Origin: Bifidobacterium imperatoris
GTDB taxonomy: Bacteria; Actinomycetota; Actinomycetes; Actinomycetales; Bifidobacteriaceae
Direction of reading: 5' to 3'
Assembly: GCF_002860405.1 (NCBI RefSeq)
Contig: NZ_NMWV01000014.1
Coordinates: forward strand, 44,371 to 108,370
DNA: 64,000 bases
Both the position numbers and the translations under genes were made by a program. The notes below the pieces were generated by a model. The model was not told where the DNA came from, made no database searches, and saw only the letters and a list, made by a program, of their open reading frames with translations. This document shows, piece by piece, positions 1 to 7,813 of the stretch. Positions within the stretch are counted from its first letter, which is position 1; each line of letters starts with the position of its first letter.

Positions 1-61
1 AGCTATGGTCGGCATCAACGAAGACGAAATCCAAACCATCATGGCCGCTCGCGGAGAGTGA
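1..61 (+). CDS. pdxS: PdxS C-terminal end (partial)
   Basis: Only the last 19 codons and a TGA stop are in the window; the gene enters from the left edge. The tail reads AMVGINEDEIQTIMAARGE, which resembles the C-terminus of the PdxS (YaaD) lyase subunit of PLP synthase. PdxS makes pyridoxal 5'-phosphate from ribose 5-phosphate, glyceraldehyde 3-phosphate and ammonia. The call rests mainly on pdxT following 81 nt downstream on the same strand, since pdxS-pdxT is the usual pair and PdxT supplies the ammonia. Confidence 0.8.
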   Translation, partial: AMVGINEDEIQTIMAARGE

Positions 62-78
62 CAATGGCGCTTCCCTTC

Positions 79-123
79 GGCTCCCCTTCCAGGGGAGCCG
101 TCAGCTTTGCTGGCTGAGGGGTT
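79..123. repeat. REP-like intercistronic repeat between pdxS and pdxT
   Basis: A perfect 9-bp hairpin (GGCTCCCCT, 79-87, with AGGGGAGCC, 91-99, loop TCC) is followed by a weaker CAGC/GCTG hairpin and TGAGGGGT. The same architecture recurs at 17647, 34687 (hairpin only), 35795 and 55782 (hairpin only), so it is a dispersed repeat and not a gene-specific terminator. It sits inside the pdxST transcript, where it could adjust the level or stability of the downstream cistron; that role is inferred. Confidence 0.75.
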
Positions 124-142
124 ACCGTAAAAAGAGGACGTA

Positions 143-781
143 ATGGTTGTAGCTGTTGAATACATATCCAAAGAAGAATCAGATGACGCCGAACGCGCGA
201 CCCACGGCGTAACCGGCATTCTGGCCGTCCAAGGCGCATTCGCCGAGCATGCCGCCGTGCTGGATAAGCTTGGCGCCCCGTGGAAACTGCTGCGTGCCGC
301 CGAGGATTTCGATGATTCCATCGACCGTGTGATCTTGCCGGGCGGAGAATCCACCACACAAGGCAAGCTGCTGAAGTCCACTGGCTTGTTTGAGAAAATC
401 GATGCACACATCAAGGCTGGAAAACCAGTGTTCGGCACCTGCGCCGGCATGATTCTCTTGGCTAAAAAACTCGATAACGACCCGAATGTGTATTTTGGCG
501 CGTTGGATGCCGTGGTGCGCCGCAATGCGTACGGCCGCCAGCTTGGCAGTTTCGCCGCCACCGCGAATTTCGGGCAATCCGGCTCGCCGGACTATATCGC
601 TGACTTCCCGCTGGTGTTCATTCGTGGACCCTATGTGGTGTCCGTTGGCCCTGAAGCCTCCGTGGAAACCGAAGTGGACGGTCATGCGGTTGCTTTGCGG
701 CAAGGCAGGATTCTTGCCACCGCATTCCATCCGGAATTGACGGACGATACACGCATCCACGAGCTGTTCCTCTCACTGTAA
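143..781 (+). CDS. pdxT: PdxT, glutaminase subunit of PLP synthase
   Basis: A 212-residue class I glutamine amidotransferase that hydrolyses glutamine and passes ammonia to PdxS for vitamin B6 synthesis. The oxyanion/glutamine loop is LPGGEST (about 65-71). The nucleophile is Cys100 in GTCAGM and the His-Glu pair lies in AFHPEL near the C-terminus. About 22 residues precede the usual PdxT start (VTGILAVQGAFAEH), so the protein is slightly longer than the typical 190-200. An AGAGGA ribosome site lies just before the ATG. A downstream start near residue 23 is possible, but no better ribosome site is visible there. Confidence 0.93.
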   Translation: MVVAVEYISKEESDDAERATHGVTGILAVQGAFAEHAAVLDKLGAPWKLLRAAEDFDDSIDRVILPGGESTTQGKLLKSTGLFEKIDAHIKAGKPVFGTCAGMILLAKKLDNDPNVYFGALDAVVRRNAYGRQLGSFAATANFGQSGSPDYIADFPLVFIRGPYVVSVGPEASVETEVDGHAVALRQGRILATAFHPELTDDTRIHELFLSL

Positions 782-786
782 ATTGC

Positions 787-920
787 CCACGGTGTGGCAA
801 TTACTCCACGGTGTGGCAAATCTTTCACGGTGTGGTTTTCGAAAATGGCGGAATAACGCCAAAACGCAGATATTCTGCGGTTCCGTAAAACCACACCGTG
901 GAATAATTGCCACATGGTGG
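787..920. promoter_or_regulatory. Phased direct and inverted repeats upstream of pdxR
   Basis: Three copies of CACGGTGTGG start at 19-bp intervals (units 787-800, 806-819, 825-839); the first two continue as GCAA. An inverted copy (AAAACCACACCGTGG, 887-901) pairs with the third. Between them are smaller hairpins such as CGCAG-ATATT-CTGCG (865-879). A further near-copy of the inverted form is at 908-919. The array ends about 60 bp before the pdxR start. MocR-type regulators such as GabR and PdxR are known to bind direct repeats, so an operator is the preferred reading; a terminator for pdxT is the alternative. Confidence 0.6.
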
Positions 921-980
921 AGGGCGGTTGCCGCATGGAAGTGCACAGAACGCTAGGGTGGGGTGATTAAGGAGGCGATT

Positions 981-2483
981 ATGCAGTTGCAGTTGAACCG
1001 GCGCAGCAGCGTGCCGCTGTATAGGCAGCTGGCCGGTGAATTGCGTGAGCAAATCGTCTCCGGCGCTCTTGCGGAAGGCTACCGCTTACCTCCCGAACGC
1101 GAGCTTGCAAAACGGCTGGAAGTCAATCGCACCACAGTGTTGCAGGCATACCAGCAGCTCAAAGATGAAGGATTCATCGCATCCAAAGTCGGCAAAGGCA
1201 CATTCGTATTGCCGCAAACGGTTACTGGCGATTTGCAGCCGGCGACGGATGATATCGAACCAACCATCATCCGCCCGCCGTGGTCCGTATTGTTCAGCGA
1301 TTACTCCAACCGATTCACGTACCATGACATTGCTGTGGCGAATCGTGCGCAAAATGGTCAATCACTGATTGACTTCGCCACCGGTTCGCCAAACCCAGCT
1401 GATATTCCCGATGATTTGCTTCGCTCGGTAAGCTTGGAAGCATTCGCATCGCACGAATTCGACGGGCAGCCGGAATCTCCGATTGAAGGATTCCCTGAAC
1501 TGCGCGAACTATTGGCCGAACATATGCGCTCCCGAGGCGTGCATTGTAATGCGCGCAATGTGATGGTGCTATCAGGCTCCGAACAAGGCATCGACCTGTG
1601 CGTACGCGCATTCATTAACCCTGGAGACTGCGTGCTCGTGGAACAATCCACGTTCTTTCCGGCTCTGCAGGCCTTCCGGTCAGCCGATGCTCGAATCGTG
1701 GGCGTACCCGTGGATGCATACGGTATGCGAACCGACCTATTGGAAGGTTACTGTGCCCGATTCCATCCAAAATTCATCTACACAATTCCGACTTTCCAGA
1801 ATCCGACCGGCTCAACAATGCCGGCAGCACGCCGCAAAGAACTCATCGATGTGGCGCGACGCTACCAGTGCCTCATCATCGAGGACGATGCATACGGGGA
1901 ACTCTGGTATGGGGGAGTGGATACGGCGAATAGTGATGCCAATCGCCCGGTGCCTCTCAAAGGTATGGAAAATGCAGGATACGTAATGTATCTCTCCACC
2001 TTCTCAAAAACCGTAACATCAGGATTGCGAACCGGATGGATTGTAGCGGACCCTCATGTGATCGGGCGATTGGCCGCCTTGCGCCGCATGGTCGATCAGC
2101 ATACGAGCACATCATCGCAACGCATCTGTTTGGAACTGCTCAAAGAAGGACGCATCGCCGAGCATGTGAAAACATTGACGGTCGCTTATCAGCAGCGACG
2201 AGATACAGCAGTGGCGGCATTGGAACACTATGCAACTGCCGGTATGACATGGAATGTACCGGAAGGCGGCTACTACATTTGGGTGACGTTACCGGAAGGC
2301 GTGCGCTCGCTGGAAGTACTTGACCGATGCCGTGCGAAAGGCGTCACGTTCATGCCAGGAAGCGTTTTTGATGTTGATGAAACGGATGATTCACATATTC
2401 GGCTGAATATGGTGCATCCGGATGCTGCTGATATTGAACGCGGCATCCGGATGATTTGCGAATCGATTGCTCAGGCAAGCTGA
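981..2483 (+). CDS. pdxR: MocR-family PLP-dependent regulator, probable PdxR
   Basis: A 500-residue fusion of an N-terminal GntR winged helix (about 1-75; LAGELREQIVSGALAEGYRLPPER region) and a fold-type I aminotransferase-like domain. The PLP-binding lysine is in STFSKTVTSGLRTGW. MocR proteins sense PLP or PLP adducts and control B6 or amine genes. Lying directly downstream of pdxST makes PdxR, the regulator of B6 synthesis, the best assignment. The ATG at 981 was chosen over the upstream GTG at 963 because AAGGAGG (969-975) is ideally placed for it. The 3' end overlaps the convergent phnX by 13 nt. A role in phosphonate control cannot be excluded. Confidence 0.82.
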   Translation: MQLQLNRRSSVPLYRQLAGELREQIVSGALAEGYRLPPERELAKRLEVNRTTVLQAYQQLKDEGFIASKVGKGTFVLPQTVTGDLQPATDDIEPTIIRPPWSVLFSDYSNRFTYHDIAVANRAQNGQSLIDFATGSPNPADIPDDLLRSVSLEAFASHEFDGQPESPIEGFPELRELLAEHMRSRGVHCNARNVMVLSGSEQGIDLCVRAFINPGDCVLVEQSTFFPALQAFRSADARIVGVPVDAYGMRTDLLEGYCARFHPKFIYTIPTFQNPTGSTMPAARRKELIDVARRYQCLIIEDDAYGELWYGGVDTANSDANRPVPLKGMENAGYVMYLSTFSKTVTSGLRTGWIVADPHVIGRLAALRRMVDQHTSTSSQRICLELLKEGRIAEHVKTLTVAYQQRRDTAVAALEHYATAGMTWNVPEGGYYIWVTLPEGVRSLEVLDRCRAKGVTFMPGSVFDVDETDDSHIRLNMVHPDAADIERGIRMICESIAQAS

Positions 2484-3253
2484 GTGAGCAGCGTCGGCAG
2501 TTCGGCCATCGTGTCGATCACGGCGTCGGCACCAGCGTTGACGAACGCGTCGCGTGCGGCTGCGCGAGCTTTGGCCTTATCGGCATCAGACAATGCGTTG
2601 AATTCGTCCTCAGAGAGCGCCATTTGAGAGCTGCCCTCCGTCACGCCGATGGTGAAGACACCGGCATTCTTGCCTTCGCGAATATCGGAAAGCGTGTCTC
2701 CCACCTTAGCGGCCTTGCGCACATCAGTGACGCCCAACTTCTCAAGATTCCTGAACACCATGTACGGGTACGGGCGGCCAAAACCGTTCGTACCGTCCGG
2801 GCTAATCCAGAAATCCGGAGCATAGCCATTCTCGGCGGCCTTCGGAACCACAATCTCCATCATCTTATCCGTGTAGCCAGTGGTGGAACCGATCTTGATG
2901 CCGGCTTCACGCAGCGCGGCAACCGCATCCACCACACCCGGCTTCGGGTCGGCGAAACCATCGAGAATGGAAAGCAGTTTCGGCTCAAAATGGCTGTAGA
3001 CGGCATCCACATCCGCATCGGTGGGGGCTGCGCCATGCTCATCCTCCCAAGCGCGAGCAATGCGATTCATGTGCAGCATCGTATTGATATGGTCATGCTT
3101 CAGCATGCCCATCGGCTTGCGGGTTTCGGCCATCGTGGGCTCGATACCGAACTCCTTGAACGCCTCCTGGAAGGCGCGAACCGGAGCAAAGCAGCCATAA
3201 TCCACAGTGGTGCCGGCCCAATCAAAAATAACAGCTTCAAAACGGTTGGTCAT
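2471..3253 (-). CDS. phnX: Phosphonoacetaldehyde hydrolase (phosphonatase)
   Basis: A 260-residue HAD-superfamily enzyme that cleaves the C-P bond of phosphonoacetaldehyde to acetaldehyde and phosphate, the second step of AEP breakdown. The HAD nucleophile motif is FDWAGTTVD with Asp11. Lys52 in MGMLKHDHI matches the Schiff-base lysine specific to phosphonatases and rules out a generic phosphatase. The C-terminal acidic HAD motif is in AKVGDTLSDI. AAGGA precedes the ATG. It is the last gene of the leftward AEP unit; long hairpin element A separates it from phnW. Confidence 0.93.
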   Translation of the reverse strand: MTNRFEAVIFDWAGTTVDYGCFAPVRAFQEAFKEFGIEPTMAETRKPMGMLKHDHINTMLHMNRIARAWEDEHGAAPTDADVDAVYSHFEPKLLSILDGFADPKPGVVDAVAALREAGIKIGSTTGYTDKMMEIVVPKAAENGYAPDFWISPDGTNGFGRPYPYMVFRNLEKLGVTDVRKAAKVGDTLSDIREGKNAGVFTIGVTEGSSQMALSEDEFNALSDADKAKARAAARDAFVNAGADAVIDTMAELPTLLTQLA

Positions 3254-3292
3254 GTGAGAATTCCTTTATCGTTGAATGCGGTATGTAAGGAA

Positions 3293-3422
3293 GGCTTGGT
3301 GATGTGGTGTGTGCTTTCCGACTGTAAGCAGCGCAGGCGTGTGCTAAGCTCTGCGAGCACGCGCCGGAGCGAGGCCAAACGGCCTTGAGTGTGTCGGGAA
3401 GCACACGCCACATCACCAAGCC
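3293..3422. repeat. Long-stem hairpin element A (70-nt core)
   Basis: Two 30-nt arms (3293-3322 and 3393-3422) pair along their whole length if two G-U wobbles are allowed. They enclose a 70-nt core (3323-3392). The core is about 91% identical to the inverted core of element B (4796-4865), but the arms of A and B are unrelated apart from the innermost CCGAC/GTCGG. On the transcribed strand the hairpin begins 8 nt after the phnW stop, before phnX. It may stabilise or attenuate the transcript; it may also be a non-autonomous element inserted in a terminator loop. Confidence 0.8.
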
Positions 3423-3430
3423 GGCAATAG

Positions 3431-4639
3431 TCAGGCGGTGAGCTTGACGTTGGCGGGGGCGGTGGCCTTGATCGGTTCGCCGGCCTTATCCATAGCGGCA
3501 ATGGCTTCCGGCACGGAGACGGAGCCGGTAGCGGCCTGAAGCAGGCCGCGCTCACCCATGTAGAGGGCCAGCAGCTCGGTCACTTTTTCAATATCATCGG
3601 TGTAGATTTCACCGATGTTGCCCAGACGGAAGGTGTCTTCGTTGGTGAGCTTGCCCGGGTAGATGGCGTAACCGCGTTCCTTGATGAACTCGTACATGTC
3701 GTGGAAGTCGAACTTGGTGCCTTCCGGGTAGAGGAAGGTGGTGATGATCGGACCCTGATGGTCCTTGAGGAACACGCGGAAGCCAAGTGCCTTCATGCGG
3801 GCGATAAGCAGATGGTTGTTGAGCGTGTAGCGAGCGGAGCGGGCCGGAATGCCACCTTCGGCGAACATTTCGTCAAGCGCCTTGGAGAAAGCGAGCACCA
3901 CGTGGGTGGGGGAGGTGTAACGCCACTTGCCGTTGGCCTTCTCGAGGGTGTTCCACTGATCCCACAGGTCAAGGGAGAGGGAACGGGCCTTGCCCTTGGA
4001 GGCTTCCAGCTTGGCCTCGTTGCAGATGATGAAGCTGAAGCCAGGCACACCCTGAATGCACTTGTTGGCGGAGGAGACGAGGAAGTCGATGCCCCAGTCG
4101 GCCACCGGAATATCCACGCCGCCGAAGGAGCTCATGGCATCCACCATGAAAGTGCAGCCGTGCTTCTTGGCCACAGCGGCCACGGCCTGAATGTCGTTCA
4201 GCAGGCCGGAGGTGGTTTCGGAGTGAATCATCGAAACGTGGGTGATGGTCGGGTCGGCAGCAAGGTATTCCTCAACCTTGGCGGCATCCGGGATGCGATC
4301 GTACGGCTCGGCGTACTGGGTGTAGGCGATGCCGGCGTGGTCGCAGATCTTGGCCTGACGGTCGCCGTAAGCACCGTTGGTGCACAGCAGCACCTTCTCA
4401 TCCTTGCCGATTACGGAGGTCAGCACGCTTTCCACGCCGAAGGTGCCGGAGCCCTGCATCAGCACGACGGTGTAATCGTCGGCGTTCACGTGGGCGAGTT
4501 CGAGCAGCTGGCGGCGAATCTTCTGGGTGATCTGCTGGTAATCCTCATCCCAAGTGCAGTGGTCGAAGAGCATCTCTTCCTTGACCGTGCGGGTGGTGGT
4601 CAGCGGGCCGGGGGTCAGCAGCTTGTATTCGTTTGCCAT
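3431..4639 (-). CDS. phnW: 2-aminoethylphosphonate:pyruvate aminotransferase
   Basis: A 402-residue class V (fold type I) PLP aminotransferase that converts AEP and pyruvate to phosphonoacetaldehyde and alanine. The N-terminus MANEYKLLTPGPLTTTRTVKEEML is the PhnW signature, and the PLP lysine is in SSANKCIQG. About 35 residues after YMGERGLLQAA extend past the usual length of about 365; this alanine-rich tail has no recognised domain. GAAAGGAAA precedes the ATG. The gene is bracketed by hairpin elements A and B, and phnX follows. Together the pair converts AEP to acetaldehyde and phosphate. Confidence 0.94.
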   Translation of the reverse strand: MANEYKLLTPGPLTTTRTVKEEMLFDHCTWDEDYQQITQKIRRQLLELAHVNADDYTVVLMQGSGTFGVESVLTSVIGKDEKVLLCTNGAYGDRQAKICDHAGIAYTQYAEPYDRIPDAAKVEEYLAADPTITHVSMIHSETTSGLLNDIQAVAAVAKKHGCTFMVDAMSSFGGVDIPVADWGIDFLVSSANKCIQGVPGFSFIICNEAKLEASKGKARSLSLDLWDQWNTLEKANGKWRYTSPTHVVLAFSKALDEMFAEGGIPARSARYTLNNHLLIARMKALGFRVFLKDHQGPIITTFLYPEGTKFDFHDMYEFIKERGYAIYPGKLTNEDTFRLGNIGEIYTDDIEKVTELLALYMGERGLLQAATGSVSVPEAIAAMDKAGEPIKATAPANVKLTA

Positions 4640-4766
4640 TGGTGGATTTCCTTTCTTGGATTCTGCGGCCGAGTCTAATCAGCCACGTAGTGTCTGTAAT
4701 CTTCTACGTAGTTTTATAAAGACAGACGGAGTGTCGTATGTAGTTCTGTATGTGATGAGTGTTGGC

Positions 4767-4894
4767 GCGTTTGGTTGGCATGTATGATGCCCGACACACT
4801 CAAGGCCGTTCGGCCTCGCTCCGGCGTGTGCCCGCGGAGCTTAGCACACGCCTTCGCTGCTTACGGTCGGGCATCACACATCCCAACCAAACGC
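4767..4894. repeat. Long-stem hairpin element B (70-nt core, inverted relative to A)
   Basis: The 29-nt arms 4767-4795 and 4866-4894 pair with two mismatches around a 70-nt core (4796-4865), the inverted near-copy of the core in element A. It lies between the stop of the AEP transporter fusion (4931) and the phnW start (4639), so any leftward transcript from the transporter into phnW must pass through it. Inside the core, AGGCCG/CGGCCT forms a further small hairpin. The rest of the interval 4640-4930 shows no gene. Confidence 0.8.
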
Positions 4895-4930
4895 TGCGCA
4901 ATGCATGATTTGTAGAACCAGGACCTGTGA

Positions 4931-7810
4931 TTATTTGCCCTGCGCGAGGCGCTTGCATTCAGATGAGAAGTCCTGGTGCTCTTGCAGCAGGTCCACGGTC
5001 AGGGGCTTCGGGAAGGTCTTGGAGCGCTTGGAGGCGTTCGCCGGAGCCTTCTCGCCCTGGTGGAGCGGCGTCGGATAGGTCTTCAGCAGCTCCTTGCGGC
5101 CTTCGTCGATGATCACGCCGGCCATCTTCTGTGCCTTCGGGCTGGTCTTGGCGCCCTTATCGAGCACGGCCACCGATTCAGTCAGCGAGTAGTTGCCTTC
5201 CTCGGGGTCCACGTAATCGATCGGCAGCCCCTTCTTCTTATCGGCCACGGCCTGATGGCGCAGGCCGAAACCGATTGCCACTTCGCCGGAACGCACGGCC
5301 TTCAACGGTCCTGAGCCGGACTGTTCAAGGTGCGGGCCCGCGTTGCGGTAGATGGAGGTCAGAATCTGCTTGCCTTCATCGCCGGTACCATAGGCGTCGG
5401 CGATGGCCTGAATCATCAGCCAACCGGTGGAGGAGCCTTCCATATCCGGCACGGAAATCAGGCCCTTGTACTGTGGGTCGGCCAAATCATTGAAGCTCTT
5501 CGGCTCGGGCACTCCGGCTTCCTTCAGCGCGGTGGTGTTCACGATGATCGCACCTTCTTGCGCAGTGGTGGGGGATCGGTAGGCGGGAGCCTTGGAATTC
5601 TCGGAGGTGCCGAGCAGCTTGGAGTGCACGTCGGTCAGATCGGCGAACATATGGTTGCGATCCTGCGCAGAATCCACGTAGTAGGAGCTCATGGTGAGCA
5701 TGTCCGCTTCGAGAGCCTTGCCTTCGGCGAGCATCTTGCCGCCGAGTTCGGAGGTGCCGAAGCTTTGGATGATGTACTGGTTCTTGAAACCGTTGTTATC
5801 CAAAGCATGCTGGAAGGCCACTACAGCCTCATCGTCGGCGTTTGTGTAAATCACCACTTGGCCATTGGTGCTTGCGGTCGCCGTAGCTCCGAAACCGAAG
5901 CCGACTAGCAGCACGGCGAGCACCGCGGACAGCCCTGCAGTGAAGGCGTTGCGAGCCTTGCGGTTGCCGGAAGTCGGCAGCGGGAAGTCCGGCGTGCCGG
6001 TATGCGCGGCCTGTGCGGCGGCGGTCAGTCGCGTATCGGCGGCGACCGTGGAACGGGCGGCGGCCAGCTGCGGGGTCTTGACAGTCGCGCGGGCGGCAAC
6101 CTTAGCGCGCTCAGCCGAGCGGTCGCGCGTGGCGAAGGCAATCACACCCTTGACCACCAGGTTGGTGACCAGAATCAGCAGCGAGAGCACGAACACGTCA
6201 TCGAACTTGGCGATGTGCTGCAATGCGGAGATCTTCGTGGTGATCACCTGCGTGCGGGCACCGGTCAGGAAGACCACTGCGGAAATCGTCACCATAGCGT
6301 TGACGAAGTAGTAGCCGAAGACCTGCAGAATGGTAGGCCATGCGTTTGGCGTGACCACGCGCACGATGGTTTTGATCCAGTTATCGCCCATAAGCTTGGC
6401 TGTGGTTTCCCAACCGGCGTTCATCTTGGAGAGCGAATCTTTAATCATCTGGTATGGGGTGGCGAAGTAGTGGATGATGTTCGCAATAATCAGAATCCAG
6501 AACGTGTTCTGCAGCGAGGAGCCGGAGAAGGCGAACAGGAAGGCGATGCCGAGCACCATGCCAGGCACGGTGTTGATGATTGCGGAGATTGCGTCCACCG
6601 AGCGCTTCGCCCAGTTCGGCAACTTGGAGCGAGAGGTCACGAGACCCGCGGCGTAAGCGAACAGGCAGCCCACGATGGCGGTCATCACGGCCACGTACAG
6701 CGAGTTGGTGAACACTTGCGTCAGTTCGGAATCGGTGAACATGTTCGTAATGTGCGAGAAGGTGGGCGCCACATTGAACGGCCATTCGGTGACGAACGGA
6801 ATCAGCAGAATCACGGCGAACACCGAGAGCGTGCACACCAGCACCACCACGGAAGCGATGCCGCACGCCCAGTCGCGGCGCTTGCCCTTCGGCAGTTCAA
6901 CCTGGCTGATTTGCTTGTAACGGATGGCGAAACGCTCCAGCACGGTCATCAGAATGATGGAGATGATCGAAGGAATAAGCATGAACACGGCGATCACTGC
7001 ACCACGGTTGAAGTTCGGAATGGAACCAAGCATCTGGTTGAACAAGGTCATAGCCAGCACGTCATACTCGCCGCCCACCGAAGTCGGAATGCCATAGTCG
7101 GTAAACGCGAGGAAGAACGACTGGATAAACGCCACGGCCCTCGTGCCAATCAACGGCCGCAACACAGTGTTGAGGAACGTGGTGAAGGGCTTATCTCCCA
7201 TAATGTGCGAGACGATGATGAACTTCTTATCCACGAACTGGAAGCTGTTGTTGATCAGCAGGAAGCAGGTAGGCAGCGTGTAGATCACGTAGCCCATCAA
7301 CAGGCCGTTGAAACCATAGATATCGAACAGCTGATGCCCGAACAGGCGAGTGATCAGACCCTGCTTGCCGAACGAGTAGATGATGGCGAAACCGTAGGTG
7401 ATGGTCGGCAGCAGCATCGGCAGCTGGGCGAGCAACGCTACGGCCTTCTTGAATCCGGCCGGCACATTCGTGCAATTGATGGTGTAAGCCAGCAGGAATG
7501 CCAGCAGCACGGCCACCAGCGCGGAGGTGGCGGAAACGGCCAGCGAGTTAGTGATCGAGCGGGTGAACTCCGGACGGGAGAGCACGGCCGCATAGTTGGA
7601 GAGCGTTGCGGCGCCGGAAGCGGTGGTGAAGGAGCGGATGATGACCAGCACCATAGGTACCACGAGGAACGCGGCGAAACAGACGGCCACAATAGCCAGC
7701 AGCGTCCATAATTCAGTCTGCTTCGGAGCGCGCGGGCGGCGCTCATAGTTGACGATCTCAGGGCGGATGTTAGGCAGCTGCTTGCCTGCCTGAATGGATT
7801 CGACGGACAT
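4931..7810 (-). CDS. AEP ABC transporter: permease-permease-substrate-binding fusion
   Basis: A 959-residue fusion. Residues about 35-295 and 312-565 are two MetI-like permease domains, each with an EAA-type loop (SHIMGDKPFTTFLNTVLRPL and AKLMGDNWIKTIVRVVTPNA). After a polar linker (570-620) a single hydrophobic helix (about 622-642) anchors an external domain (645-959) resembling Fe3+/AEP-type binding proteins, beginning TNGQVVIYTNADDEAVVAF. Neighbouring phnWX points to AEP import, although an iron/polyamine-type binding domain is the nearest general family. The start lies 3 nt after the stop of the ATPase gene, with AGGAGG in front. In most bacteria these parts are two or three separate genes. 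Confidence 0.85.
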   Translation of the reverse strand: MSVESIQAGKQLPNIRPEIVNYERRPRAPKQTELWTLLAIVAVCFAAFLVVPMVLVIIRSFTTASGAATLSNYAAVLSRPEFTRSITNSLAVSATSALVAVLLAFLLAYTINCTNVPAGFKKAVALLAQLPMLLPTITYGFAIIYSFGKQGLITRLFGHQLFDIYGFNGLLMGYVIYTLPTCFLLINNSFQFVDKKFIIVSHIMGDKPFTTFLNTVLRPLIGTRAVAFIQSFFLAFTDYGIPTSVGGEYDVLAMTLFNQMLGSIPNFNRGAVIAVFMLIPSIISIILMTVLERFAIRYKQISQVELPKGKRRDWACGIASVVVLVCTLSVFAVILLIPFVTEWPFNVAPTFSHITNMFTDSELTQVFTNSLYVAVMTAIVGCLFAYAAGLVTSRSKLPNWAKRSVDAISAIINTVPGMVLGIAFLFAFSGSSLQNTFWILIIANIIHYFATPYQMIKDSLSKMNAGWETTAKLMGDNWIKTIVRVVTPNAWPTILQVFGYYFVNAMVTISAVVFLTGARTQVITTKISALQHIAKFDDVFVLSLLILVTNLVVKGVIAFATRDRSAERAKVAARATVKTPQLAAARSTVAADTRLTAAAQAAHTGTPDFPLPTSGNRKARNAFTAGLSAVLAVLLVGFGFGATATASTNGQVVIYTNADDEAVVAFQHALDNNGFKNQYIIQSFGTSELGGKMLAEGKALEADMLTMSSYYVDSAQDRNHMFADLTDVHSKLLGTSENSKAPAYRSPTTAQEGAIIVNTTALKEAGVPEPKSFNDLADPQYKGLISVPDMEGSSTGWLMIQAIADAYGTGDEGKQILTSIYRNAGPHLEQSGSGPLKAVRSGEVAIGFGLRHQAVADKKKGLPIDYVDPEEGNYSLTESVAVLDKGAKTSPKAQKMAGVIIDEGRKELLKTYPTPLHQGEKAPANASKRSKTFPKPLTVDLLQEHQDFSSECKRLAQGK

Positions 7811-7813
7811 GGC

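Noticed and set aside
3701..4678. A 325-codon frame antisense to phnW
   Set aside because: Shadow of phnW; composition and lack of motifs argue against coding.
6002..7711. A 569-codon open frame antisense to the AEP transporter fusion
   Set aside because: It is His/Arg/Gly/Gln-rich with no domain and is the mirror of a well-supported gene; such long antisense frames are expected in this codon-biased DNA.
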